This document shows, piece after piece, positions 1 to 9,613 of a stretch of 64,000 nt of DNA. The DNA comes from Saccharopolyspora thermophila (GTDB lineage Bacteria; Actinomycetota; Actinomycetes; Mycobacteriales; Pseudonocardiaceae). The translations under genes and the position numbers were made by a program. The stretch is taken from contig NZ_BMMT01000003.1 of NCBI RefSeq assembly GCF_014646075.1, positions 248,001-312,000 on the forward strand. Reading direction: 5' to 3'. Numbering within the stretch: the stretch's first letter is position 1; every line of letters starts with the position of its first letter. A model generated the notes under the pieces. The model did not search any database, was not told where the DNA came from, and worked only from the letters and a program-made list of their open reading frames with translations.

Positions 1-17
1 CTCGGGTACGTCCCGAG
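1..17. other. Short inverted repeat at window edge
   Basis: CTCGGG and CCCGAG arms flank a 5-nt loop (TACGT). It may be the end of a terminator of a gene outside the window. A second small palindrome, GATCCAC-T-GTGGATC, follows at about 26-40. Confidence 0.35.
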
Positions 18-125
18 GAGCTTTCGATCCACTGTGGATCTGACGTTGATTTGCCAGCAACACCAGAAGAACCCGGCGTTGATGTCGACCTGAACTAACC
101 GAACCCAGCGGCTCAGGAGTCCCCC

Positions 126-1535
126 ATGGCCCTCTTCAAGGCCCGCCGCAACCGCGGCACCCGCAGCGGAAGACCCGACAGCGTGCACCCGGTGGACGAA
201 GTGCTGCCACCGACCCGGATGCTCGCCTTCGGCGTCCAGCACGTCGCCGCGATGTACGCCGGTGTGGTGGCACCGCCCCTGATCGTCGGCGAGGCGATGG
301 GTCTGCCGCCGGTGCAGCTGACCCTCCTGATCGGGGCGAGCCTGTTCACCGCGGGCCTGGCCACCGTGCTCCAGTCGCTCGGGGTGTGGAAGATCGGCGC
401 GCGGCTGCCGTTCGTCAACGGCGTCACGTTCGGTTCCGTCGCCCCCATCCTGGCCATCGTCGCGCAGCAGGGCCAGCACAACGCGCTGTCTGTCGTCTAC
501 GGTTCGGTGCTGATCGCCGGGGTGCTGGCGTTCGTGGCGGCGCCGTACTTCTCCCGGCTGGTGCGGTTCTTTCCGCCCGTCGTCAACGGCACCGTCATCA
601 CGCTCATCGGCCTGTCGCTGATGCCGGTGGGCATCAGGTGGGTCGCCGGGCCGAACCCGGAGGCGCCGGACCACGCCGCGCCGGAGAAGATCGCGATCGG
701 CGCGCTGACGTTCGTGCTGGTGCTGCTGTTCAACCGGTTCCTCACGGGGTTCTGGAACCGCGTCGCGCTGCTCATCGGCCTCGTCGTGGGGACCCTGGTC
801 GCGTGGCCGGTGGGGTTGATCGACACCACGACCTTCGAGTCGGCGCCGGTGTTCAACCTGCCCACGCCGTTCGAGCTGGGCGCGCCGGTGTTCGACCTGA
901 CCGCGACGCTCTCCCTCTGCATCGTGATGCTGGTGGCGATGATGGAGAGCACGGCCGACATGATCGCGCTCGGCGAGATCGTCGACCGGCCGGCGGACGA
1001 GAAGACCATCGCGGCCGGGCTGCGCGCGGACGGCGCCGGGAGCGCCCTCAGCGCCGTGTTCGGCGGGTTCACCTGCAGCGCGTTCGCGCAGAACATCGGC
1101 CTGGTGGCGCTGACCCGGGTGCGCAGCCGCCACGTGGTGGCCACCGCCGGCGGCGTGCTGGTGCTGCTCGGGCTGTTCCCGGTGGTCGGGGCGGTCGTGT
1201 CGCTGGTGCCGCAGCCGGTGCTGGGCGGGGCCGCACTGGTGCTGTTCGGTTCGGTGGCCACCAGCGGCATCCGCACGCTCGGCAGGGCCGACCTGGGCGA
1301 CCCGTTTCACTCGCTGATCGTGGCGGGGGCGCTGGGCATCGGCATGATCCCGGTCGTCGCACCGCACTTCTACGAGCACTTCCCGGCCGCGCTGCGCACG
1401 GTCCTTGACTCGGGCATCAGCACCGGCTGCATCGCCGCCCTGCTGCTGAACCTGCTGTTCACCGCGATGCGCGGGCAGCGCTCCGAGCCGACCCCGGCGG
1501 TGGGCGGCGACACGGTGGCTCCGACGAATCCGTGA
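126..1535 (+). CDS. NCS2-family nucleobase (xanthine/uracil) permease
   Basis: This is a 469-aa polytopic membrane protein of the nucleobase:cation symporter-2 family, which imports purines or uracil with a cation. It is hydrophobic throughout, with about 12-14 predicted spans. The NCS2 signature is visible as AQNIGLVALT near residue 320, after the conserved segment MVAMMESTADMIALGE. The ATG follows CAGGAG at a 6-nt spacing. Substrate cannot be fixed from sequence. Xanthine/urate is favoured because a glyoxylate module and an IclR-type regulator lie within 8 kb, as in purine and allantoin catabolic clusters. The N-terminus (residues 1-30) is basic and cytosolic. The family is certain; the substrate is inferred. 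Confidence 0.9.
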   Translation: MALFKARRNRGTRSGRPDSVHPVDEVLPPTRMLAFGVQHVAAMYAGVVAPPLIVGEAMGLPPVQLTLLIGASLFTAGLATVLQSLGVWKIGARLPFVNGVTFGSVAPILAIVAQQGQHNALSVVYGSVLIAGVLAFVAAPYFSRLVRFFPPVVNGTVITLIGLSLMPVGIRWVAGPNPEAPDHAAPEKIAIGALTFVLVLLFNRFLTGFWNRVALLIGLVVGTLVAWPVGLIDTTTFESAPVFNLPTPFELGAPVFDLTATLSLCIVMLVAMMESTADMIALGEIVDRPADEKTIAAGLRADGAGSALSAVFGGFTCSAFAQNIGLVALTRVRSRHVVATAGGVLVLLGLFPVVGAVVSLVPQPVLGGAALVLFGSVATSGIRTLGRADLGDPFHSLIVAGALGIGMIPVVAPHFYEHFPAALRTVLDSGISTGCIAALLLNLLFTAMRGQRSEPTPAVGGDTVAPTNP

Positions 1536-1593
1536 CCGAGCAGGGAGGTGAAGCGCTTGGCGAGCACAAAGATCGTGGCTGCCGGACCAGGGC

Positions 1594-2061
1594 TTGAGGT
1601 ATATCAGCACCATACCCGTCGAACAGTGGACATCGGCCGTCGTCCCGGCCGTCGTGGGGATTGTCCTCATCGGCTCTGGCGTCTGGCGGTGGCATGCGCA
1701 GCGCCGGTTCGACCGCGTCGCCGTGCGCACGAACGCCCGGTATGTCCGCGACTACCACTCCGGCGCGCACTCGAGCCTTTCACATGACTCCCCTCTCCGG
1801 TATGCCTCCGTTCCGGAGCTGACGTTCCGCACCGCCGACGGCCGCGAGGTCACCACCATCGTCGTCGACTCCGCGCGCTCCGGTCCGCGCCCGCACCTGC
1901 ACGGCACGGACGTCCCGATCCGGTACGACCCGGCGAACCCGGAGCGCGTCGTGCTGGAGTCCGACCACACCGCCCCGCAGCTACGCTGGCCGCTGCTGAC
2001 CGGTGCCGGCGGGGTGCTGGCACTGGTCGTCGCCGGCGTGATCGTTTTCTGGCTTGGTTGA
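1594..2061 (+). CDS. DUF3592-type membrane protein
   Basis: This is a 155-aa protein with an N-terminal span (about residues 10-30, VVPAVVGIVLIGSGVW), an extracytoplasmic central domain and a C-terminal span (about 133-154). This architecture matches DUF3592 proteins, whose function is unknown. The central segment contains VPELTFRTADGREVTT and VPIRYDPANPERVVL, both typical of the family. The chosen start is a TTG and is weak. A good GGGAGGTG ribosome-binding sequence lies about 45 nt upstream in another frame, so the true start or an N-terminal sequencing error remains open. It sits 58 nt after the permease, with no evident functional link. Confidence 0.7.
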   Translation: MRYISTIPVEQWTSAVVPAVVGIVLIGSGVWRWHAQRRFDRVAVRTNARYVRDYHSGAHSSLSHDSPLRYASVPELTFRTADGREVTTIVVDSARSGPRPHLHGTDVPIRYDPANPERVVLESDHTAPQLRWPLLTGAGGVLALVVAGVIVFWLG

Positions 2062-2199
2062 GAGGAGATCCGCTCGCCCGCCGCCGCGCTGCCGCAAAAC
2101 TTCCTCGACCGCGCGTCCGGATCCAGGAACAATGATCAGTGACGCGGGGCGACCGGCTCCCGCGAACACCAGCACCGAGCGACAGGGGAGCATGGGCCG

Positions 2200-2400
2200 A
2201 TGGACCTTTCGAAGCTGTTCAGGATGGTCTCCCCGGCGAAGCACCACTCGTACGGGCACGACAGCAGCCACCGCCACCACCGCTGGCACTCCTCCAGCAG
2301 CGGGCACCGGCGCCGCTACTCCAGCAGCAGCGGCCACCGCCGCCGGTACCGCTCACGCAGCAGCAGCGGTGGTTACTACCGCCGCCGCAGCCACAGCTGA
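2200..2400 (+). CDS. Ser/His/Arg-rich 66-aa basic protein
   Basis: This predicted small protein begins MDLSKLF and is then almost entirely Ser, His, Arg, Gly and Tyr. It has two near-identical SSSSGHRRRY units and a YYRRRSHS end. An AGGGGAG ribosome-binding sequence lies about 10 nt before the ATG. The stop is 8 nt before the GTG proposed for the following kinase, suggesting translational coupling. No family is recognised. The composition suggests a nucleic-acid or anionic-polymer binder. The dense serines next to a kinase gene make it a possible kinase substrate, which is inference. An alternative is that this DNA encodes only a proline/glutamine-rich N-terminal extension of the kinase in the other frame. 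Confidence 0.5.
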   Translation: MDLSKLFRMVSPAKHHSYGHDSSHRHHRWHSSSSGHRRRYSSSSGHRRRYRSRSSSGGYYRRRSHS

Positions 2401-2408
2401 CCGCACCG

Positions 2409-3320
2409 GTGCTGATCGACTCGTTGAGCTCGTACTACTACGGCGAGCCGGACCAGGACTGGGGCGAACCGGGTCCGCTCCTGGCATCCGGCGAGGTGCT
2501 GGCCCCCGGGTACCGGGTCGTCGCGCACCTGCGCCGCGGTAGTCGGCTCGACGTCTACGACGTGTGGAGCGAGGAGCGGTCCTGCCGCTGCATCGCCAAG
2601 ACCGTCCGCCCGGAGCGGGCCGAGGACGCCCGCGCGGTGGGGTGGCTGCGCAACGAGGGCGTGCTGCTCACCCAGTTCACGCACCCGCACCTGGTGCGCG
2701 GCTACGAGATCGTGCAGACCGAGCCGCCGCGGCGCCCTGCCGTCATCACCGAGACGCTGCCCGGGCGCACGTTGAGCTACCTGATCGAGCAGCTCGGTCG
2801 GCTGCGCCCGATCGACACCGCCGTGCTGGGCATCCAGCTGTGCTCGGTGCTCGGCTACCTGCACCGCCGCGGCTGGGTGCACCTGGACGTCAAACCGTCC
2901 AATGTGGTCGAGATCGGCGGCCGGGCGGTGTTGCTGGACCTGAGCCTGGCCTGCCGGATCGGCGAACGCAGTTCGGCCGGCACCTTCGACTACCTGTCCC
3001 CGGAGCAGGCCGAGGGTGGCGTGATGACCCCGGCGGCGGACGTCTGGGGGCTCGGGATCACCTTGTACGAAGCCCTTTCCGGCACCACGCCGTGGGCGCA
3101 CGTCTCGCACCGCGAGCGCACCAGCAACGGCGGCCGCTACTACCCGCAGCGCACCAGCGTCGCGGCTCCGCTGCGCACGCACCGGCGGCTGCCCGCCGCG
3201 CTGTCGCGCACGGTCGACGCCTGCCTGGAACCGGACCCGACGTCGCGGCCGACGATCCAGGAGGTGGCCGAGCGGCTGATCAGCTGGTCCGGTATCGACC
3301 CGATCACCGCCGGCACCTGA
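2409..3320 (+). CDS. Small cytosolic serine/threonine protein kinase
   Basis: This is a 303-aa Hanks-type kinase. Visible motifs are the VAIK-type lysine in CIAKTVRPE (about K64), an alpha-C glutamate (about E84), the catalytic loop HLDVKPSN (about 159-165), DLS in place of DFG (D about 177), SPE in place of APE (about 197-199) and the DVWGLG aspartate (about 211). All catalytic residues are kept, so activity is likely. There is no transmembrane segment and no PASTA domain, unlike PknB. The start was set at a GTG just after the preceding small gene. An in-frame upstream start at 2139 would add a low-complexity Pro/Gln N-terminus. The 3' end converges with the next gene, leaving an 11-nt gap. 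Confidence 0.8.
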   Translation: MLIDSLSSYYYGEPDQDWGEPGPLLASGEVLAPGYRVVAHLRRGSRLDVYDVWSEERSCRCIAKTVRPERAEDARAVGWLRNEGVLLTQFTHPHLVRGYEIVQTEPPRRPAVITETLPGRTLSYLIEQLGRLRPIDTAVLGIQLCSVLGYLHRRGWVHLDVKPSNVVEIGGRAVLLDLSLACRIGERSSAGTFDYLSPEQAEGGVMTPAADVWGLGITLYEALSGTTPWAHVSHRERTSNGGRYYPQRTSVAAPLRTHRRLPAALSRTVDACLEPDPTSRPTIQEVAERLISWSGIDPITAGT

Positions 3321-3331
3321 GCAGCGGCCGG

Positions 3332-3658
3332 TCAGCGCCGGCGGCGGAAGGCCAGCGCGACGGCGACCGCGATCACGGCGACCGCGAGCTGACCGCCCCA
3401 GACGATCCGGTTGACGCTGACCGCCGGGTGCCAGGCCACCTTCCCGTCGGCGGACACCGAGAACGCCCCGACCGGCCGGGACACCACCCCGACGCCGCGC
3501 CCGTCGTCCCGCCCGCGGCGACCGCCGCCGACGCGGATGCTGGCGACCGGCAGCAGCGTGGTGTCGCCCTGCCGCACGGGCTCCCCGAAGACCTGGTGCT
3601 CCCGCACCTGCTCGGCGAGCCTGTCCAGGATGTCCGCGTGGTCCGACTTCTCCGTCAT
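3332..3658 (-). CDS. GerW/YtfJ-like small membrane protein
   Basis: This 108-aa protein resembles the GerW (YtfJ) sporulation-protein family: an N-terminal helix (ADILDRLAEQVREHQVFGEPV), a beta-rich core with ASIRVGGGRR and GVGVVSRPVGAFSV, then one C-terminal membrane span ending in RRRR. GerW-like proteins occur widely in actinomycetes, and their role outside Bacillus germination is unknown. The ATG is preceded by GGGGAAG. The C-terminal anchor places the core in the cytosol under the positive-inside rule. The gene follows the alcohol dehydrogenase on the same strand with a 108-nt gap. Confidence 0.7.
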   Translation of the reverse strand: MTEKSDHADILDRLAEQVREHQVFGEPVRQGDTTLLPVASIRVGGGRRGRDDGRGVGVVSRPVGAFSVSADGKVAWHPAVSVNRIVWGGQLAVAVIAVAVALAFRRRR

Positions 3659-3766
3659 GAAGCTTCCCCTCGTCTCGCCCGGAACTCCGACCGACGGTAG
3701 CCGCTGCCGCGGACCCGCGCCGCGCGATCGGCTTGTTGCCTGTCGAAGTCGGACCACGCGGCGTGC

Positions 3767-4870
3767 TCAGAACCGGATGACCTGACGCATGGCGCGCCCG
3801 GCGGACAGCTCGTCCATGGCGTGGTTGATGTCGTCGAGGTCGATCGTGCCCGAGACGAGCTGGTCCACCGGCAGCTTCCCGGCCCGCCACAGGTCCGCGT
3901 ACTGCGGGATGTCCTGGGCGGGCAGCCCGGACCCGAGGAACGAGCCGATGATCGTGCGGGTCTCGCTGACCAGCGCCAGCGGCGAGATGCTGCTGCGCGC
4001 CTCCGGCGACGCCAGGCCCACCGACACCGTCCGCCCGCCGGGTGCGGTCACCTCCACCGCGGTCTCGAAGGCCCGCGCGTTGCCGCTGGCCTCGACGACC
4101 ACCGCGGTCCGGTGCCCGGACTCCACCGCCTCCTCGGGGCTCAACGCCCTGGTCGCGCCGAGTTCGAGGCCGCGGGCCCGCTTGTCCGGCAGCGGGTCGA
4201 CCACCGTCACACTGCCCGCCCCCAAGGCGATCGCCACGAGCACCGCCGCCATGCCGACCCCGCCGACGCCGACGACCGTGACGTCCTCGCCCGGTTCCAG
4301 CCGGGCCGCGTTCTTCACCGCGCCACCGCCGGTGAGCACCGCGCATCCGAGCAGCGCGCCGACGTCCGGGGGCACGTCGTCGGCGATCGGCACCACCGAG
4401 TGCCGGTCCACCACGGCGTGGGTGGCGAAACCGGAGACGCCGCAGTGGTGGTGCACCTGCTCGCCGTTCCAGCTCAACCGCCGGGCACCGGACAGCAGCG
4501 TGCCCGCGCCGTTGGCCTCCCACCCCGGCGTGCACAGGACCCGGCCGCCGGCCCGACACGCGTCGCACTCCTCGCAGCGGGGCACGAAGTAGAGCACCAC
4601 CCGCTGGCCCTCGGCCAGGTCGGTGACGCCGGGCCCGGTCCGCACCACCCGACCGCACGCCTCGTGGCCCAGCAGCATCGGCACCGGGCGCACCCGGTTT
4701 CCGTCCACAACGGACAGATCAGAGTGACAGACCCCGGCGGCCTCCAGCTGGACCAGCAGCTCACCGGAGCCGGGCTCGTCGAGGTCGAGTTCGGTGACCG
4801 CGATCGGCTGGGTCTGCTGCCACGGCCCGGGCCGCCCGCACTCCTGCAACACCGCGCCCCTGATCTTCAT
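3767..4870 (-). CDS. Zinc-dependent alcohol dehydrogenase (MDR superfamily)
   Basis: This is a 367-aa medium-chain dehydrogenase that would oxidise an alcohol with NAD(P) or a related cofactor. The catalytic zinc ligand and context is GVCHSD (C48), followed by GHEACG (H69-E70). The structural zinc site has four cysteines at about 99, 102, 105 and 113 (CEECDACRAGGRVLC). The Rossmann motif is VVGVGGVGMAA. The start MKIRGAV follows AAGGAG at about 8 nt. An upstream ATG would add 11 residues without a better site. The substrate is unknown. The family includes NDMA-dependent and formaldehyde/aryl-alcohol enzymes. Confidence 0.85.
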   Translation of the reverse strand: MKIRGAVLQECGRPGPWQQTQPIAVTELDLDEPGSGELLVQLEAAGVCHSDLSVVDGNRVRPVPMLLGHEACGRVVRTGPGVTDLAEGQRVVLYFVPRCEECDACRAGGRVLCTPGWEANGAGTLLSGARRLSWNGEQVHHHCGVSGFATHAVVDRHSVVPIADDVPPDVGALLGCAVLTGGGAVKNAARLEPGEDVTVVGVGGVGMAAVLVAIALGAGSVTVVDPLPDKRARGLELGATRALSPEEAVESGHRTAVVVEASGNARAFETAVEVTAPGGRTVSVGLASPEARSSISPLALVSETRTIIGSFLGSGLPAQDIPQYADLWRAGKLPVDQLVSGTIDLDDINHAMDELSAGRAMRQVIRF

Positions 4871-4963
4871 CCACCACGCTCCTTCGCCAGGTGTTCCCTG
4901 CACATCTGTGCACGTCGAACGCCAACTTTCAAGAGGCGCGAACGCGGATTACGACGAGAGGCA

Positions 4964-4995
4964 GGGCACCTCCCACCAGTCGGTCGGAGGTGCCC
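4964..4995 (-). terminator. Hairpin terminator after the DUF6986 gene
   Basis: Perfect 10-bp arms GGGCACCTCC and GGAGGTGCCC with a 12-nt loop lie just downstream of the stop at 5018 on the minus strand. There is no strong T run. Confidence 0.6.
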
Positions 4996-5017
4996 CGCAC
5001 TCGACACCCGATGGCGT

Positions 5018-6271
5018 CTACAGGCGCCCGAGCTTGCGGATCTCCGCCTCGCTCAGGCCGGTCAGCTGCTGGACCTCCTCGGCGTCCGTGGCGCCGCTGT
5101 CCAGCGCCCGCACGAACGACACCGCCAGCGCCCGCGCGGTCGCCGGTTCGTCCAGCACCGCCCCGCCGCTGGCCGACACGTACGCCGACAGCCGCGCCGC
5201 CTCCGCGGGGGCGGACTCGCGGAAGGCCGCGAACACCGCCGCGTACCGCGTCACCAGCTGCGCCGGGTGCAGGTCCCAGCCCTGGTAGAAGCCGTGCTCA
5301 AGCGAGCGGCGGACGAGCTCGTAGTGCGTCCGCCAACCGTGGTGGACCTGGTCTGCGACCGGCAGTACGTTCGTCGACCCGTCCGAGAGGAACACCCCGG
5401 TCCCGGCCGCCGACACCTGCATCGCGTGCCGCGCGAAGTCGCAGGCGCGGTGCGCGAGGTGCTGGTGCGCCGCGGTCAACCCGCAGCTGGCGGTGTAGTC
5501 GTAGGTGCCGAAGTGCAGCCCGCTGACCCGGCCGCCGCCCGCCTGCAGGAACCGGGGCAGCGCGAAGCGCCCCTGGGAGTCCACGATGGACTGCGTGGTC
5601 TCCACCTGGATCTCGAAGCGCAGCGCCTTCTCCGGGATGCCCAGCTGGTGCTCGAACAGCTCCAGCAGCTCGACGAACACCTCCACCTGCGCCGCGTCGA
5701 CCACCTTCGGGAAGGTCAGCACGAACCCGGCGGGCAGGCTGCCCCACTGCTGCAGCAGGGCGGTGAGGAACACGTCCAGCGTGCGCACCGAGCGGGCCCG
5801 CAGCTCGGGCGTGTCGAACGACTTCACCCGCAGGCCGAGGTTCGCCGGTTCCGCGCCGTCGCGCAGCCAGTCGGCGACCACCCCGGCGGTGCGCTCGGCG
5901 TCGGCGTCCTCCACGTCGTCATCGGGGCGGCCGTAGCCGTCCTCGAAGTCGATGCGCAGGTCCTCGACCGGGTCGTCCTGCAGCTTCGCCCGCACCCGCG
6001 GGTGCACCGCGCGGGCGATCTCCGGGTCCATCCCGACGATCCCGGCGAGGTCCTCGGGACGCGCCGCGTCCCGGTCGAGCGCGGCCAGCGCCTCCTGACC
6101 CCACTGCCCCACCGTCGCCACGTCCACCTTGTTCGCCGGGACGTAGCAGGTGTGCACGGGTTGCCGGGCCGCGCTCGCCCCCGGATAGGTGCGGGCCATC
6201 TGCTCGTCCACGGCGGACAGCCGGGCGAGCCGTTGCGCGATGTCGGCGGATTCCAGCGAGGTTCTGGCCAC
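5018..6271 (-). CDS. DUF6986 family, aldolase/citrate-lyase-like protein
   Basis: This is a 417-aa protein of the DUF6986 family, sometimes annotated as phosphoenolpyruvate kinase/aldolase-like. Segments typical of a HpcH/CitE-like TIM barrel are visible: DFEDGYG, RVKSFDTPE, FEIQVETTQSIVDSQGR and GLHFGTYDYT. The start is a GTG placed 8 nt after AAGGGAG; an upstream in-frame TTG overlaps that ribosome-binding site. It lies 63 nt downstream of malate synthase on the same strand, separated by a strong hairpin. Co-location with malate synthase and an IclR regulator points to glyoxylate or allantoin carbon use. The exact reaction is not established. Confidence 0.8.
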   Translation of the reverse strand: MARTSLESADIAQRLARLSAVDEQMARTYPGASAARQPVHTCYVPANKVDVATVGQWGQEALAALDRDAARPEDLAGIVGMDPEIARAVHPRVRAKLQDDPVEDLRIDFEDGYGRPDDDVEDADAERTAGVVADWLRDGAEPANLGLRVKSFDTPELRARSVRTLDVFLTALLQQWGSLPAGFVLTFPKVVDAAQVEVFVELLELFEHQLGIPEKALRFEIQVETTQSIVDSQGRFALPRFLQAGGGRVSGLHFGTYDYTASCGLTAAHQHLAHRACDFARHAMQVSAAGTGVFLSDGSTNVLPVADQVHHGWRTHYELVRRSLEHGFYQGWDLHPAQLVTRYAAVFAAFRESAPAEAARLSAYVSASGGAVLDEPATARALAVSFVRALDSGATDAEEVQQLTGLSEAEIRKLGRL

Positions 6272-6295
6272 GTGCGCTCCCTTCAACGGTTCCGG

Positions 6296-6326
6296 CGGGG
6301 CCCTCCGGACGTGCCGGAGGGCCCCG
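6296..6326 (-). terminator. Perfect 13-bp hairpin between aceB and the DUF6986 gene
   Basis: Arms CGGGGCCCTCCGG and CCGGAGGGCCCCG flank a 5-nt loop immediately after the malate synthase stop. It could be a partial terminator or mRNA-stability element that lowers expression of the downstream gene relative to aceB. Confidence 0.7.
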
Positions 6327-6334
6327 CGGATCGG

Positions 6335-7927
<1,593 letters not shown>

Positions 7928-8049
7928 GAGGGTCCACCTCTTTCTGCTGCCGGGTTCCAGACGGTGGCTGATGGCTCACCTTGCCGCGTGGCGGGCACTC
8001 GCGCACCCGCGGTGCGCGGCGGCCGCCCCGCTAGCGGTACGTCCGTTAT

Positions 8050-8077
8050 GTTTTTCTGCATCGTGGATGTTAGTTTC
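8050..8077. promoter_or_regulatory. Candidate IclR-type operator
   Basis: An AT-rich patch in an otherwise GC-rich intergenic region contains TTTCTGCATCGTGGATG, an imperfect inverted repeat similar in style to IclR-family sites (TTCCGC-n-GCGGAA type). It overlaps the predicted aceB -10, where a repressor would block transcription. The match is partial. Confidence 0.4.
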
Positions 8078-8096
8078 CATATAGCGTTCGAAGCAA
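8067..8096 (-). promoter_or_regulatory. Predicted aceB promoter
   Basis: On the minus strand TTGCTT (-35) and TAACAT (-10) are separated by 18 nt. This gives a leader of roughly 130 nt before aceB. The -10 overlaps the candidate IclR operator. Confidence 0.5.
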
Positions 8097-8165
8097 CATG
8101 AGCTGGCGCACCTGCCACGGACTAGACTGCGCCTGGAGCGAGCTAGGTACGAGGGAGTTCTTGCG

Positions 8166-8945
8166 ATGACCACTGGCCCGCAACGGGCGAAGCAGGGCGG
8201 AGGGGTGCAGTCGGTCGAGCGCACCTTCGAACTGCTGGGGCTCATGGCCGACGCGGGGGGCGAAGTCGCCCTCTCCGAGCTCGCCGAGAAGTCCGGGTTG
8301 CCGCTGCCGACGATCCACCGGATCATGCGCACCCTGGTGGGCAGCGGATACGTCCGGCAACAGCCGTCCCGCCGGTACTCGCTCGGCCCCCGCCTGATCC
8401 GGCTCGGCGAGACCGCCAGCCGGGCGCTGGGCGCCTGGGCCCGCCCGTACCTGGCCGAGCTCACCGAAGCGACCGGCGAGACCTCCAACATGGCGATCCT
8501 GGACGGCACCCAGATCGTCTACGTCGCGCAGGTCCCCTCGCAGCACTCGATGCGGATGTTCACCGAGGTGGGCCGCCGGGTCGACGCGCACGCCACGGCG
8601 GTCGGCAAGGCCGTGATGGCCACGATGCCGCCCGACGCGGTGACCCAGATGCTGTCCCGCACCACGATGCACGCGCAGACCGAGCGCACCATCACCACGA
8701 TCGAGGCGATGCACGAGGAACTGGCCCGCATCCGCCAGCAGGGCTACGCGCTCGACGACGGGGAGCAGGAGGTCGGCGTCCGCTGCTACGCGGTGGCCGT
8801 CCCCGGCGCACCAGCGGGCACGGCGATCTCCATCAGCGGCCCGGAGGGCCGCATGGCGCGCATCTCGACGGACGAGGTCATCCCCCTGATGCAGCGCCTC
8901 GCCCGCGACCTCGCCGCGGAAATCACGGTCAGCAACACCGCCTGA
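8166..8945 (+). CDS. IclR-family transcriptional regulator (AllR-like)
   Basis: This is a 259-aa regulator. Residues about 15-75 form the winged helix-turn-helix (VERTFELLGLMADAGGEVALSELAEKSGLPLPTIHRIMRTL). The rest is the IclR ligand-binding domain, with MAILDGTQIVYVAQVPS, GRRVDAHATAVGKA and GYALDDGEQEVGVRCYAVAV. It is divergent from malate synthase across a 238-nt region with a plausible operator, so it probably represses that gene. In Streptomyces, AllR represses allantoin genes including malate synthase and releases DNA on binding allantoic acid or glyoxylate-type ligands. That parallel is inference. A possible -10 (TAGACT) lies at 8123-8128. Confidence 0.85.
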   Translation: MTTGPQRAKQGGGVQSVERTFELLGLMADAGGEVALSELAEKSGLPLPTIHRIMRTLVGSGYVRQQPSRRYSLGPRLIRLGETASRALGAWARPYLAELTEATGETSNMAILDGTQIVYVAQVPSQHSMRMFTEVGRRVDAHATAVGKAVMATMPPDAVTQMLSRTTMHAQTERTITTIEAMHEELARIRQQGYALDDGEQEVGVRCYAVAVPGAPAGTAISISGPEGRMARISTDEVIPLMQRLARDLAAEITVSNTA

Positions 8946-8968
8946 CCCAGGGCGGACACCGCGGACAT

Positions 8969-9613
8969 TCAGACCCGGTCCGCGTGGGACTCCGGGACGT
9001 CCGCCGTGCGGTTCGCGCCAGGGCGCGCGGGGCATCGGCGGCGGAGTCGCCAGACCGCGAAGGCGACCAGCGCCGCCACCGCCAGCAGCGGCATCCCCGC
9101 GACACCGACGACCGTCTGAACCTGCTCGTAGGCCGCTCCGGACCACGCGCCGAGCAGGACCAGGGTCGTGGCCCAGGCCGCGGCCGCCGGTGCGTTGCAG
9201 GCGGTGAAGCGCAGGTGGGACATGCCGGAGTGACCCGCCAGGCGCGGCACCAGCGTCCGCACCACCGCGAAGCACTGCGACGTCGACACCGCCACCGCGG
9301 CACGACCGTCCATTGCGGACTCCAGCCGCGCCAGCCGCTCCTCGCCGACCCGGCGCACCAGGTGGCGCTGCACCGGACCGAGACTCCTGCCCCGCAGAAA
9401 CCCGTGCTGGCAGCCCAGGGCCGTCGCGCCGAAGGCGCTCACCGCGGCCACCCACACCTCCACCACGCCCTGCCCGGCGAGCCAGCCCAGGGCGAGCACC
9501 GTGCCCGATCCCGGTAGGAACACCCCGACCAGCAGCCCGGACTCGGCGAACAGCAGCACCACGGCGGCCACCAGCGCGAGCGGGGCCGGGACGCCCGCGA
9601 GGAAGTCGGTCAC
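8969..9613 (-). CDS. DedA/VTT-domain membrane protein
   Basis: This is a 214-aa DedA family protein with segments PLALVAAVVLLFAESGLLVGVFLPGSGTVLALGWLAG (re-entrant plus span), FAVVRTLVPRLAGHSGMSHLRF with the conserved R and G residues, and two C-terminal spans. DedA proteins act in lipid-carrier recycling and membrane homeostasis. The GTG start overlaps the tsaE stop by 4 nt (GTGA), indicating translational coupling. It occupies the place where tsaB usually follows tsaE. The C-terminus is basic and cytosolic. Confidence 0.8.
   Translation of the reverse strand: MTDFLAGVPAPLALVAAVVLLFAESGLLVGVFLPGSGTVLALGWLAGQGVVEVWVAAVSAFGATALGCQHGFLRGRSLGPVQRHLVRRVGEERLARLESAMDGRAAVAVSTSQCFAVVRTLVPRLAGHSGMSHLRFTACNAPAAAAWATTLVLLGAWSGAAYEQVQTVVGVAGMPLLAVAALVAFAVWRLRRRCPARPGANRTADVPESHADRV

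Noticed and set aside
1548-1787. 79-codon frame with a good ribosome-binding site before the DUF3592 gene
   Set aside because: After about 20 residues it becomes a shadow of the DUF3592 frame. A frameshift or misplaced start is possible but not supported enough to call a gene.
2139-2408. N-terminal Pro/Gln extension of the kinase
   Set aside because: It is low complexity, overlaps a better-initiated small gene and adds no kinase motif. It is kept only as an alternative start.
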